Positions 33,330-42,691 of a stretch of DNA of 64,000 nucleotides are shown here, piece by piece. The first letter of the stretch is position 1. Each line of letters begins with the position of its first letter. Under the pieces are notes generated by a model. The model saw only the letters and a list, made by a program, of their open reading frames with translations, was not told the origin of the DNA and searched no databases. The DNA is from Aquimarina acroporae (lineage in GTDB: Bacteria > Bacteroidota > Bacteroidia > Flavobacteriales > Flavobacteriaceae): assembly GCF_023195925.1 (NCBI RefSeq), contig NZ_JALPRE010000006.1:248001-312000 (forward strand). The letters run 5' to 3'. The position numbers and the translations under genes were made by a program.

Positions 33330-34406
33330 ATGATTGATAAATTAAATATTGTAAAGCAACGATTTGATGAGGTGAGTGATCTGATCATTCAGCCAGATAT
33401 TATTGCTGATCAAAAAAGATACATTAAACTTAATAAGGAATATAAAGATCTAAAAGCCATAATGGATGAAAGAGATCGTTATATAGAACTTACTGATAAT
33501 CTTAAGGAAGCTGAAGAAATTATATCCGACGGAAGTGATGCTGAAATGGTGGAGATGGCCAAAATGCAGCTGGATGAGGCTAAGGAAGAACTTCCGCAGC
33601 TCGAGGAAAAAATTCGTTTTATGCTGGTTCCAAAAGATCCAGAAGATGCCAAGAACTGCGTGGTTGAAATAAGAGCGGGTACTGGAGGTGATGAGGCAAG
33701 TATTTTTGCAGGAGACTTATTTAGAATGTATACCAAATATTGCGAAGGTAAAGGATGGAGTACTAGTCTGGTAGATCTTAACGAAGGTACCAGTGGTGGA
33801 TACAAAGAAATTATTTTTGAGGTAAATGGAGAGGACGCTTATGGTACTATGAAGTTTGAAGCTGGTGTGCATCGTGTGCAACGTGTACCTCAAACCGAAA
33901 CCCAGGGTCGTGTTCATACCAGTGCAGCAACAGTAATGGTGCTTCCTGAAGCTGAAGAGTTCGATGTAGAATTAGATATGACCGAAGTGCGAATAGAAAG
34001 AACTACCTCTACAGGACCGGGAGGACAGTCTGTGAATACTACCTATTCGGCAATTAAACTACATCACGAACCCACGGGTATGATCGTGAGTTGTCAGGAT
34101 CAAAAATCATCCCATAAGAATTTAGAGAAGGCTTTAAAAGTACTTCGTTCTCGATTGTATGAATTAGAACTCGCCAAAAAGCAGGCGGCAGATTCGGCGA
34201 AACGAAAGAGTATGGTGTCTTCTGGAGATAGATCGGCAAAGATTAGAACATATAATTATCCTCAGGGAAGGGTTACCGATCACCGTATTGGTTTAACGCT
34301 TTATGATTTAGGAAATATTATAGATGGAGATATTCAAAAAATTATAGATGAACTTCAATTGGTAGAGAATACAGAGAAATTGAAGGAGTCGAATGAAGTT
34401 TTTTAA
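33330..34406 (+). CDS. prfA: Peptide chain release factor 1
   Basis: A 358-aa class I release factor that reads UAA and UAG and frees the finished protein. The GGQ loop is in [20 protein letters not shown] (catalytic Gln, methylated in other bacteria), preceded by the [19 protein letters not shown] block. The length is standard. The stop-codon-recognition motif PxT appears as [10 protein letters not shown] strong bidirectional terminator follows at 34427. Confidence 0.97.
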   Translation: MIDKLNIVKQRFDEVSDLIIQPDIIADQKRYIKLNKEYKDLKAIMDERDRYIELTDNLKEAEEIISDGSDAEMVEMAKMQLDEAKEELPQLEEKIRFMLVPKDPEDAKNCVVEIRAGTGGDEASIFAGDLFRMYTKYCEGKGWSTSLVDLNEGTSGGYKEIIFEVNGEDAYGTMKFEAGVHRVQRVPQTETQGRVHTSAATVMVLPEAEEFDVELDMTEVRIERTTSTGPGGQSVNTTYSAIKLHHEPTGMIVSCQDQKSSHKNLEKALKVLRSRLYELELAKKQAADSAKRKSMVSSGDRSAKIRTYNYPQGRVTDHRIGLTLYDLGNIIDGDIQKIIDELQLVENTEKLKESNEVF

Positions 34407-34426
34407 TTTCAGCATTCTATCAGTAT

Positions 34427-34460
34427 AAAAAAACCGGTTCACTAGTGAACCGGTTTTTTT
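34427..34460. terminator. Bidirectional terminator between prfA and GH5 gene
   Basis: A perfect 34-bp palindrome: AAAAAAACCGGTTCACT and its exact inverse, with A-run and T-run ends. Confidence 0.92.
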
Positions 34461-34480
34461 ATACTATGCATGTAAACCTA

Positions 34481-35608
34481 TTATTGATTTTTTGTTTTTA
34501 TCTCATTTCGAACCATTTTTCCAGAAGTGGTAATTTCACTTTCGTTCCAGCCTCCGGTCCCGCTGGCTCCCGGTTGTAGTGCAGCAGAAGCCTCTTGTTT
34601 ATCTGCAATAGACCAATTGCACCATGATATTTTATTTTGATCCATAAAATCCCACCATGCCTGAGCTTCGTTGGTGTCGATAAAGCCATCTCCAGTAGCT
34701 TCGGTAACACCATATTCTGTCACAAATAGGGGTAATCCGGCATCTAAAGCTTTTTGAGCCTTATCTCTTAAAAATTGTTTGTGTGTTGCTGCATAATAGT
34801 GCAGGGTATAAGCTACGTTATTGTCATTTATTTCATTTCCGATAACTTCATCCACGTCTTGGGACCAGGTTCGTGTACCACATATTACAAGGTTATCTGG
34901 GTCATGTTGTCTAATTGCAGCGATAACTTGTTCGTGATAAGGTTTTAGAACGTCCTTCCATGAAGGACCTTGCAAAGGTTCATTGTATATTTCGTAGATA
35001 AGGTTGGGTTGGTTTCCGTATTTTTGAGCTACTTCAGCGAAGAACGTTTTTGCTTCTTCAACGTGATCTTCTGCATGATGGCTATGCCAGTCAACAATAA
35101 CATAAATACCTTCTTCGATAGCTGCATCGATTACGGTAAATATTTTTTGTTTTTCTTTATCTCTATTAGTAAGATATCCATCTGCATCTTCTACACCCAT
35201 TGCTGCTCGAACAATGTTACAATTCCAATCTTTTTTTAACCAACTTACCGCTTCTTTGGTGTAATATTGGCCCATCCATTGACTCCAAAAAAGCGACATT
35301 CCTCTAAGTTGTACAGGGTTGTCATTTTTGTCGACAATTTTGTTTCCAGAAGTTTTTAGTTGACCAAAGGTCGCAACAGCTGTAGTGGTGCCGTTTGAGC
35401 CATCACCATCCCCGCCATTATCTCCATCTCCTCCATTGTCACCATCTCCTCCGTTATCTCCGTCACCTCCGTTATCACCATCCCCGCCTGAGTTGTCTCC
35501 TCCAGATTGATCTGTTTCTGGTGGAAGGTCGGAGTCAGATTCACATGCTAGGGTAGTACAAAGAATAAAAAGTGTAAGTATAAATGTAATAGCAATTTTC
35601 CAGTTCAT
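34481..35608 (-). CDS. GH5 endoglucanase (cellulase) lipoprotein
   Basis: A 375-aa protein. The lipobox TLAC (Cys22) is followed by an acidic Gly/Asp linker, mainly GGDGDN repeats (residues ~36-72). Then comes a glycoside hydrolase family 5 barrel: LRGMSLFWSQWMGQYY, the conserved VRAAMG and DWHSHHAE, the acid/base Glu210 in YEIYNEP and the nucleophile Glu298 in LFVTEYGV. It should cut beta-1,4-glucans. The lipid anchor and linker suggest display at the cell surface. It stands alone, with no SusC/SusD pair nearby, so it is not part of a polysaccharide utilisation locus in this window. Confidence 0.93.
   Translation of the reverse strand: MNWKIAITFILTLFILCTTLACESDSDLPPETDQSGGDNSGGDGDNGGDGDNGGDGDNGGDGDNGGDGDGSNGTTTAVATFGQLKTSGNKIVDKNDNPVQLRGMSLFWSQWMGQYYTKEAVSWLKKDWNCNIVRAAMGVEDADGYLTNRDKEKQKIFTVIDAAIEEGIYVIVDWHSHHAEDHVEEAKTFFAEVAQKYGNQPNLIYEIYNEPLQGPSWKDVLKPYHEQVIAAIRQHDPDNLVICGTRTWSQDVDEVIGNEINDNNVAYTLHYYAATHKQFLRDKAQKALDAGLPLFVTEYGVTEATGDGFIDTNEAQAWWDFMDQNKISWCNWSIADKQEASAALQPGASGTGGWNESEITTSGKMVRNEIKTKNQ
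35404..35500 (-). repeat. In-gene repeat coding the GGDGDN linker
   Basis: Imperfect 18-bp units encode about five GGDGDN repeats in the GH5 gene. Codons vary between units, so the repeat is not newly expanded. Confidence 0.7.
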
Positions 35609-35662
35609 GGTTATAGTTTTTGTTGGTTAATTGTGTTAACGTGACTAGTGGTTTTTTAGTAT

Positions 35663-35696
35663 AAAAAAAGCCAATTCATTGTAGAATTGGCCGCTT
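35663..35696 (-). terminator. Terminator after lgt
   Basis: GCCAATTC (35670-35677) pairs with GAATTGGC (35684-35691); on the minus strand it ends in a T-run. Confidence 0.8.
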
Positions 35697-35719
35697 TTAT
35701 TTATTGAAGTTTTACATGC

Positions 35720-36655
35720 TTATTCTGTAATATTCTTTTTCTTAAACGATTGTAGAATAAAATATAATCCTGCGATTATAAACGGAATACTGAGCCATTG
35801 TCCTGTTGATAAGTTCTTTCCTAAAGCATCTTCAAATCCGCCTTGACTTTTCTTAACAAATTCAACGAAGAATCTTACTGTCCATAGCATTACAAGGTAT
35901 GATCCAAATAAAAAACCTCTATTTTTTCTCTTGTCCGTTTTCCAATAGATCAACCACAAAATAGCAGATACAAATATATAGCCAAACGCTTCATATAATT
36001 GAGCTGGGTGACGATAAGGAACGGTGTCAAGTAAATTTGAAAACTGCGAATTCTCAACTACCGCTGAGTAAGCTTTGTTTACGTTCTTAATTCCGGTTTC
36101 TTTTACCACTTCATATTTACTTAAGCCATCTCTCACAAACTTAACTCCAAATGGAGAATCTCCAGATGCTTTTCCAATAATTTCGGAATTAAAAAAATTA
36201 CCTAGACGCACGAATATTCCTCCGAAGGCCACAGGAACTACAATTCGATCAAGAATCCAAAGAATATGTTTTTGAATTACCTTTTTTGAATAATAGTACA
36301 TAGCGATAATGATCCCTATAGCAGCACCGTGACTTGCTAGTCCTTGAAAACCGATAAATTCGAACTCTGGCTTGAATCTAAATGGTAATATGATTTCTAG
36401 TAAATTGTTTTTGTAGTAACCCCAATCGTAGAAGAAAACGTGTCCAAGGCGAGCTCCAACTAGTGTAGCAATTACTGCATAAATGAATATAGAATCCAAT
36501 TTCTCCATGGAGATGTTTTCTCTAATGTATATTTTTTTCATTAGGTACCACCCAAGAGAAAAGGCTACAACAAACATTAGACTATAAAAACGTATTACGA
36601 AGAAGCCAAGATCTATTCCTTCAACAGGATTCCAAACAAATTTTAAAGGTATCAT
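35720..36655 (-). CDS. lgt: Prolipoprotein diacylglyceryl transferase
   Basis: A 311-aa inner-membrane enzyme that moves diacylglycerol from phosphatidylglycerol to the lipobox Cys of prolipoproteins, the first step of lipoprotein maturation. Signs are IRFYSLMFVVAFSLGWYLM, the conserved GARLGHVFFYD, SHGAAIGIIIAMYYY and the Lgt signature region RLGNFFNSEIIGKAS. The window encodes many lipoproteins that need it. It is the last gene of the folE-cysS-yidD-lgt run on the minus strand. Confidence 0.96.
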   Translation of the reverse strand: MIPLKFVWNPVEGIDLGFFVIRFYSLMFVVAFSLGWYLMKKIYIRENISMEKLDSIFIYAVIATLVGARLGHVFFYDWGYYKNNLLEIILPFRFKPEFEFIGFQGLASHGAAIGIIIAMYYYSKKVIQKHILWILDRIVVPVAFGGIFVRLGNFFNSEIIGKASGDSPFGVKFVRDGLSKYEVVKETGIKNVNKAYSAVVENSQFSNLLDTVPYRHPAQLYEAFGYIFVSAILWLIYWKTDKRKNRGFLFGSYLVMLWTVRFFVEFVKKSQGGFEDALGKNLSTGQWLSIPFIIAGLYFILQSFKKKNITE

Positions 36656-36744
36656 GTAGTGTGATTATTTTTCAGAGGTAAATATAGGTATTTATATGAG
36701 AAACGAATACCTTGAAATTCTAATGAAATGATAAAACGTTTTAA

Positions 36745-37011
36745 TTAATTCTTTTCATTTTTGTTTTTAGGCTCGGGTACAGGATCGTATCCTTTGCCTC
36801 CCCATGGGTGACAGCTAAATATTCTTTTTATAGAAAGTAAACTACCTCTAAACAAACCATGTTTTTGTAAAGCTTCTATGGTGTAATGAGAGCATGTTGG
36901 CTCATATCTACAAGTAGCCGGTGTTAATGGAGAGATCAAATTTTGATAAAGTTTTACCAATATCACAAATGGATATATCAAAACCTTCCTTAAGGTGACT
37001 TTAGCTTCCAA
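36745..37011 (-). CDS. yidD: Membrane protein insertion efficiency factor
   Basis: An 88-aa YidD family protein with the hallmark [20 protein letters not shown] (three conserved cysteines, two visible here in TCRYEPTC) and [15 protein letters not shown]. It associates with the inner membrane through the N-terminal helix and helps membrane protein insertion. It starts 5 bp after the cysS stop codon. Confidence 0.95.
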   Translation of the reverse strand: MEAKVTLRKVLIYPFVILVKLYQNLISPLTPATCRYEPTCSHYTIEALQKHGLFRGSLLSIKRIFSCHPWGGKGYDPVPEPKNKNEKN

Positions 37012-37016
37012 AGTTT

Positions 37017-38513
37017 TTAATTTACAGAGAATGTAGTTCCTTCTCGACTATCTTTTAACTGAATTCCCATAGCATGAAGTTCGTCTCTTATTTTGTCACT
37101 GGTGGCAAAATCTTTATTTGCTCTTGCTTCTGCTCTTAGGTTAATGAGTAATTCTACGACTCCTGAAAGTTTATCACTAGTGTCGGCAGATGTTTCATGA
37201 ATATTTACCAATCCTAAAACATCAAAAATAAAGCCCTGTAGTGTTTCACTGAGAGTTAATAGATCCTCAGGGGTTATGGTGGCTTTTTGTTCTTTTACTG
37301 TGTTTATGAATTTAACAGCTTCAAACAATTTTGCAATAAGAATCGGGCTATTAAAATCATCATTCATTGAAGAATAGCACTCTTCTTTCCATTTTGTAAC
37401 ATCAAAACCTTCAGTTTTGGATTGGGTATCAAGCCCTTTTAATGTTTTTAACGAATCCATTAATCGATAAAAACCTTTCTCAGATGCTTCAAGTGCTTCA
37501 TTAGAAAAATCCAAAATACTCCTGTAATGTGCTTGCATCATAAAAAAGCGCACAATTGAGGGGTGAAAAGGCTTATCGAGTATATTATTCTCTCCGGTAA
37601 ACAATTCTGCTGGCGATATAGTGTTACCCGTAGATTTAGACATCTTTTTTCCGTTAAGAGTAAGCATGTTAGCATGCATCCAGTAGTTGACTGGTGTTTG
37701 ACCACATGCGGCTTCACCTTGCGCAATTTCACACTCGTGGTGCGGGAATTTCAAATCCATTCCTCCTCCATGAATATCAAAACGCTCACCAAGATATTTG
37801 GTGCTCATTGCAGTACATTCAAGGTGCCACCCTGGGAAACCATCGCTCCAAGGAGAAGGCCAGCGCATAATATGCTGCGGTTCTGCCTTTTTCCATAGTG
37901 CAAAATCCTGAGGGTTTTTCTTATCGCTTTGTGCTGCCAACTCTCTTGTATTGGCAATCATATCTTCAAGATTACGGCCACTAAGTTTTCCATAATCATT
38001 GGTCTCATTAAATTTTTGAACATCAAAATATACAGATCCATTAGAAACATATGCAAAACCATTATCAATAATAGTTTTAATGATTTCAATTTGTTCAACA
38101 ATATGTCCGGTAGCGGTAGGTTCTATACTTGGTGGAATTGTGTTGAAATTATTCATTACACTGTGAAAGTCCAAAGTGTAACGCTGTACAATCTCCATAG
38201 GTTCCAATTGCTCCAGTCTAGCTTTTTTAGCTACTTTGTCTTCACCATCATCGGCATCATTTTCTAAATGACCAGCATCTGTGATATTTCTTACATAACG
38301 CACTTTGTACCCTAAATGTTTAAGATATCTAAAAACTAAATCAAAAGAAATAAAAGTGCGACAATTACCTAAGTGTACATTACTGTAAACCGTTGGACCG
38401 CAAACATACATACCTATGTTTCCGTCTGTAATAGGTGTAAATGTTTCTTTTTGTCCTGAAATTGAATTATAAATTTTTAGTTCTTGAGTTTTGTACAAAG
38501 GAGCTACTGCCAT
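37017..38513 (-). CDS. cysS: Cysteinyl-tRNA synthetase
   Basis: A 498-aa class I synthetase. The HIGH-type motif is in [20 protein letters not shown] (HLGN), the KMSKS motif is KKMSKSTGN, and zinc ligands include the Cys of VCGP and the Cys/His residues in [11 protein letters not shown] and [10 protein letters not shown]. The C-terminal helical domain carries the usual [20 protein letters not shown]. Length is near the family norm. Downstream yidD is 5 bp away. Confidence 0.97.
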   Translation of the reverse strand: MAVAPLYKTQELKIYNSISGQKETFTPITDGNIGMYVCGPTVYSNVHLGNCRTFISFDLVFRYLKHLGYKVRYVRNITDAGHLENDADDGEDKVAKKARLEQLEPMEIVQRYTLDFHSVMNNFNTIPPSIEPTATGHIVEQIEIIKTIIDNGFAYVSNGSVYFDVQKFNETNDYGKLSGRNLEDMIANTRELAAQSDKKNPQDFALWKKAEPQHIMRWPSPWSDGFPGWHLECTAMSTKYLGERFDIHGGGMDLKFPHHECEIAQGEAACGQTPVNYWMHANMLTLNGKKMSKSTGNTISPAELFTGENNILDKPFHPSIVRFFMMQAHYRSILDFSNEALEASEKGFYRLMDSLKTLKGLDTQSKTEGFDVTKWKEECYSSMNDDFNSPILIAKLFEAVKFINTVKEQKATITPEDLLTLSETLQGFIFDVLGLVNIHETSADTSDKLSGVVELLINLRAEARANKDFATSDKIRDELHAMGIQLKDSREGTTFSVN

Positions 38514-38549
38514 GATCTAGATTGATGCTTGATGAAATGTATTGAATGA

Positions 38550-39227
38550 TTAAAATGTAGTATCTAATTTAATGTAATCCAGGAATTCTCTTCTTACAGA
38601 TTCTTCTTTAAACTTACCGCCAAATTCACTAGTTACGGTGCTGCTTTCTATATCTCGAATTCCTCTTGAGTTTACACAAAGATGCTTAGCATCGATCACG
38701 CATGCAACATCTTTAGTGCCTAAAACTACTTGCAAGTGTTCTACAATTTGCATGGTTAAACGCTCCTGTACTTGTGGGCGTTTTGCATAGTAATCTACGA
38801 TACGATTCATTTTTGAAAGTCCTACTACTGTACCATTAGAGATGTATGCTACATGGGCTCTTCCTACGATTGGTAATAAATGATGTTCACAAGTAGAATA
38901 AACGGTAATATTTTTTTCTACAAGCATTTCGCCATACTTGTAGTTGTTATCAAAAGTAGAGGCTTCAGGCCTTCTTAGAGGATGTAATCCCGAAAAGATC
39001 TCGTTTACAAACATTTTCGCAACACGTTGTGGAGTTCCTTTAAGACTGTCATCGGTAAGATCAAGTCCTAATGTTTCCATAATATGTTTTACGTCTTCTC
39101 TAATTATGTCAATTTTTTCCTTATCACTAAGTTTAAAAGCGTCTTCTCTTAGTGGGGTAGTTGCGCTAGTAGCTACATGATTATCACCTAGCGCTTCGAT
39201 AGCTTCAAGGGCCTTGTCAATTTTCAC
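38550..39227 (-). CDS. folE: GTP cyclohydrolase I
   Basis: A 225-aa enzyme that turns GTP into dihydroneopterin triphosphate, the first step to folate and other pterins. The zinc ligands are in STCEHHLLPIVGRAHVAYI and the later KHLCVNSRGI; the QVQERLTMQIVEHL helix is typical. It has the standard type I length with an N-terminal helical extension. It lies 36 bp upstream of cysS on the same strand. Confidence 0.96.
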   Translation of the reverse strand: MKIDKALEAIEALGDNHVATSATTPLREDAFKLSDKEKIDIIREDVKHIMETLGLDLTDDSLKGTPQRVAKMFVNEIFSGLHPLRRPEASTFDNNYKYGEMLVEKNITVYSTCEHHLLPIVGRAHVAYISNGTVVGLSKMNRIVDYYAKRPQVQERLTMQIVEHLQVVLGTKDVACVIDAKHLCVNSRGIRDIESSTVTSEFGGKFKEESVRREFLDYIKLDTTF

Positions 39228-39514
39228 ACTGCAAATTTTTATTGTTCTTCAAAATACCGATGTGGGCCACAAAATTACATAAATGCTTGTATAAAATCCT
39301 GTCTAAATTTATGATATTGCACTCCCTTTTCGGATTTGAGTAAAGAAATGTTAATCAGCCTCTACTCAAATGATTTGCAAAGATACGATTTTGTTGGGTT
39401 AGTTAGTGAAATCAATGTTAAACAATTAGATATACTAGTTTTATTAAAGAAGTTCAGTATATTTAAATCCCAAATTTAACCTTTGTACAAGAAAATTGTA
39501 GTTTTTAACGTTAT

Positions 39515-41026
39515 ATGAAGATGGCAAAAAAAATATCTTTCTCTCAAATTTTATTGGTTCTGTTTTTTATAGGATCAAGTACGTTTTCGAGTTTTGCTCA
39601 ACTCGACTTTGATGTGGCCTGTAGAACTGCTCAACCGTTTTGTTCTGATGCAGCCCAGGAATTAACTTTTCCAAATATTACAGGAGAAGACATTAGTTTT
39701 CAAGGGTTAGGTTGCTTAGACAGTACACGTAATTCTTCTTGGTATTTCCTAAGAATTGATGAGCCTGGGGAATTGATTTTTGATATTCAACAATGGATCG
39801 ATATAAATGATAATAGTAACTTAGATAGAGGAGAGCAACAATTGGATGTAGATTTTATCGCCTGGGGTCCTTTCACAACTTCTTTTATCAATTGTGAAGA
39901 TCAATTAACTCAAGGTTGTGATCTTAATGGTGATGGAGAAAATATACGACCTGCAGAATGTGTAAATAATGTAGATGATCCAGACTTTTATGTTCAAAAT
40001 CTTGATAATACCAATATTGTAGACTGTAGCTTTGCAAGAAATCCTGATGAAGGTATTTTTACTGAGACCTTTACAATTCCTGATGCGCAAACTGGAGAGT
40101 ATTATTTTATTCTCATTACAAATTTTTCTGATGAAGCAGGAGTAATACAACTACAACAAACGAATTTAGACGAAGATAATGCTGGAACCACAGATTGTAC
40201 AATATTGGAGCCAGGAGTTGGTCCAGATATTGCCACTTGTGGAGAATTCCCAGTAACTATAGAAGGACGATTCCCTGGTGCTATTACTTACCAATGGAGA
40301 ACTTGGGCTCTAGGAGCCGATAGCAGTAGTGCTGTTAATATTGGAGGGTTGACAGACACTCCTGTTCTTGATGTAAACACACCAGGAGTGTATGAGCTTA
40401 TTGGTTTTTCGGATACTGGCGGTTCTGTAGAGGTAGGTAGGGATGATCTTTCTGTAGTTGATGTGTCGGTTATTGAGATCGCCGTTACAGGAAATGTAGC
40501 TGAAGAGTCTTTTTCTGGTAGCTATACCATTACTGCAGAAATTACCACAACACCCATCGATATCCAGGCTTTAGGATTTACAGATTTTGAATATCGTTTA
40601 GATAGAGATATTGGAAATGGTTTTCAGGAGTACAGAGAATATCAATCATCACCAGTGTTTACTGATGTGCCTCCCGGTGATTATAGGGTATTAGCAAGAT
40701 ATAGGAACTGTCCTGTGAGTGAACGAGAATCTGAAATTATTATGATACTAGGGTATCCTAAGTATTTTACTCCCAATGGTGATGGCTTTCATGATACATG
40801 GAGTTTGATAAATATAGAGAATCAACCTACTGCACTTATATATATATTTGATCGGTATGGTAAGTTGTTAAAACAATTAAGGCCCGGTGGAGCAGGATGG
40901 GATGGAACTTATAATGGTAGAAACATGCCTTCTTCAGATTATTGGTTTAGGGTAGAGTTTAATGAGCCTACAGATCCCAATATGAGACGAAGGGTTGTTG
41001 CGGGAAGTTTCTCGCTTATACGATAA
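39515..41026 (+). CDS. T9SS type B sorting-domain secreted protein
   Basis: A 503-aa extracellular protein with signal peptide (ILLVLFFIGSSTFSSFAQ; a second ATG at 39521 is an equally good start). The C-terminal ~90 residues are the type B (gliding-motility, SprB-like) sorting domain: YFTPNGDGFHDTWSL, IYIFDRYGKLLKQL, GWDGTYNGRNMPSSDYWF and the end GSFSLIR. This domain directs export through the type IX secretion system. The body resembles adhesin-like repeats with several cysteines (CRTAQPFCSDAAQEL) and an Asp-rich part; its partner or substrate is unknown. A bidirectional terminator follows. Confidence 0.9.
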   Translation: MKMAKKISFSQILLVLFFIGSSTFSSFAQLDFDVACRTAQPFCSDAAQELTFPNITGEDISFQGLGCLDSTRNSSWYFLRIDEPGELIFDIQQWIDINDNSNLDRGEQQLDVDFIAWGPFTTSFINCEDQLTQGCDLNGDGENIRPAECVNNVDDPDFYVQNLDNTNIVDCSFARNPDEGIFTETFTIPDAQTGEYYFILITNFSDEAGVIQLQQTNLDEDNAGTTDCTILEPGVGPDIATCGEFPVTIEGRFPGAITYQWRTWALGADSSSAVNIGGLTDTPVLDVNTPGVYELIGFSDTGGSVEVGRDDLSVVDVSVIEIAVTGNVAEESFSGSYTITAEITTTPIDIQALGFTDFEYRLDRDIGNGFQEYREYQSSPVFTDVPPGDYRVLARYRNCPVSERESEIIMILGYPKYFTPNGDGFHDTWSLINIENQPTALIYIFDRYGKLLKQLRPGGAGWDGTYNGRNMPSSDYWFRVEFNEPTDPNMRRRVVAGSFSLIR

Positions 41027-41027
41027 C

Positions 41028-41060
41028 AAAAAAGCGCTTCATCATTGAAGCGCTTTTTTT
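41028..41060. terminator. Bidirectional terminator
   Basis: AAAAAAGCGCTTCA pairs with TGAAGCGCTTTTTT around TCAT, between the convergent genes ending at 41026 and 41079. Confidence 0.9.
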
Positions 41061-41078
41061 GTGGTACTTTTTTTTGGG

Positions 41079-42590
41079 TTAAAAATTCATTCCAAGTGTA
41101 AATGTATAGGTGTCCCTAAAACTGTCTACAACAGCAAAATTGGTAAACCCAGATCCTGGAAAAAATTGTTCTTCTCGCTGCTGTTCGGTTCGATCGTATG
41201 CAAAATCGAATTTAAATTGACCGAAGTTATATCCAAAACCTAAGGAGTACCCCTCTTTATCACTAAGAATTAATTCGTCTATATATGGACTTTCCTCATA
41301 GCTATACCCTCCTCTAAAACTCCAATTTCCATTTCTCCATTCTGTTCCAATTCTTATTGTAGAGGTATCTTGTAGTGTATTGTCAATATTATTATTCGTT
41401 CCTGCAAAGTTTACTCCTTCATCAGAGCTGAACTGAATAGATGTGTAGTCTTTATATGAGTAGTCGATGCTTATGAGTCCTTGTTGTCCAAATAATATAG
41501 CTGCACTACCTGTATATGTTTCAGGGGTTCGTAGTCTATATTCTGGGAAAATATTAATTACCTCTGGATTTACTAAGGCTCTACCATCTGCATCGCTAAA
41601 GGTTTCTAGTCTTTGAGTTGTTTCTTCATCGATATAGTACCAGGTAGGAGATTCATACGATGCTCCCAAACGTAGGTTTTCTGTTACTTTGGCAATAGCT
41701 CCAACCTGTGCAGAAAAACCTGCCCCTGTCGTAGAAAGTCTATTAGTGAAGAGAACTTCGTTAACATTACTTCCAGCATTATTATTTCCTTCAAAAAAAT
41801 CTGTAAACCTGTCGTAGTTGATAAAATGAGTGTTTAAATTCACACCAATATATAGATCATTGTCTATTTGTGCTCCTAAGTTTACTGTGAATTTTCCATT
41901 TATACCAGTACTTTCATAAATGTATTCTTGGTCAAATACTCCAGGTGCTATATTTGAAAAATAAGAAGTGTTGTTGGGGTTATTGAGATCATCTGCTTCA
42001 ATAACAAAAGCTTCGTGCCCCAAAAATGCCTGTTGTACTCCGTATCCTTCAGTTTCTCCAAGAAATGCGTATAAATCGCTAATAGATTCTCCTGTTCGTC
42101 TAGAGATTAAATCTAAAGGTATTCCCTGCGCTTCGGTTAAGAAAAAACTATCAATTGAGTTTGAGCTTCGGCCAAAAACTCTAAATTCATCAGCATTATC
42201 AGCGGTTTGTTCATAGGTGATTCCTAGAGATATGCGATTTAATTTTGAGGATTCTGCAAATACGTCATATATGAAAACAGTACCTACCTGATTGAAATTG
42301 ATATTGTTAGAATTTTCATTGGCAAAACCGTTAAAATAATTCGCTTCATTGTCTATTCTCGTAGAAGAGAGTGTCATAGAGCCATAAGAATTCAAAAACA
42401 CTGCAGATCCTGCAGGATTTATATGTATGGCAGATAAATCTCCTCCTAATGCACCAAATGCACCACTCATTCCTCTAAATCTAGCAGTTCCCAGTATGTT
42501 TTGCTGAGAATATCTGAGAGCGTCGGTTATGTCTTGTGCGTTCAAAAAAGACATAGATAAAGCACCTATTAAGAAAAATAGTTTTTTCAT
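41079..42590 (-). CDS. OmpP1/FadL/TodX-family outer-membrane transporter
   Basis: A 503-aa barrel with signal peptide ending LNA. The N-terminal hatch region ITDALRYSQQNILGTARFRG, then MSGAFGALGGDLSAIHINPA, is the FadL-family sequence in which an NPA loop plugs the pore. Later strands alternate normally and end in DTYTFTLGMNF. The family takes up hydrophobic compounds such as fatty acids or aromatics through the outer membrane. It may be cotranscribed with the lipoprotein gene upstream (101 bp away, same strand). Confidence 0.9.
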   Translation of the reverse strand: MKKLFFLIGALSMSFLNAQDITDALRYSQQNILGTARFRGMSGAFGALGGDLSAIHINPAGSAVFLNSYGSMTLSSTRIDNEANYFNGFANENSNNINFNQVGTVFIYDVFAESSKLNRISLGITYEQTADNADEFRVFGRSSNSIDSFFLTEAQGIPLDLISRRTGESISDLYAFLGETEGYGVQQAFLGHEAFVIEADDLNNPNNTSYFSNIAPGVFDQEYIYESTGINGKFTVNLGAQIDNDLYIGVNLNTHFINYDRFTDFFEGNNNAGSNVNEVLFTNRLSTTGAGFSAQVGAIAKVTENLRLGASYESPTWYYIDEETTQRLETFSDADGRALVNPEVINIFPEYRLRTPETYTGSAAILFGQQGLISIDYSYKDYTSIQFSSDEGVNFAGTNNNIDNTLQDTSTIRIGTEWRNGNWSFRGGYSYEESPYIDELILSDKEGYSLGFGYNFGQFKFDFAYDRTEQQREEQFFPGSGFTNFAVVDSFRDTYTFTLGMNF

Positions 42591-42691
42591 TTTACATAAG
42601 TATTTTTTTGAAGTGTAGAATGCCTTAGATTAATAAGGCATTCTACAAAGTATTTTGTGTAAGTTAATCTTCAACAAGGTAAAGAGAGATA

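Noticed and set aside
34498-34713. 71-codon minus-strand frame inside the GH5 gene
   Set aside because: It is a frame-shifted reading of the GH5 C-terminus, whose main frame is intact with both catalytic Glu residues.
35404-35500. Phase-variable simple repeat in the GH5 gene
   Set aside because: Units are 18 bp and imperfect, so slippage would keep the frame and is unlikely to switch the gene on or off.
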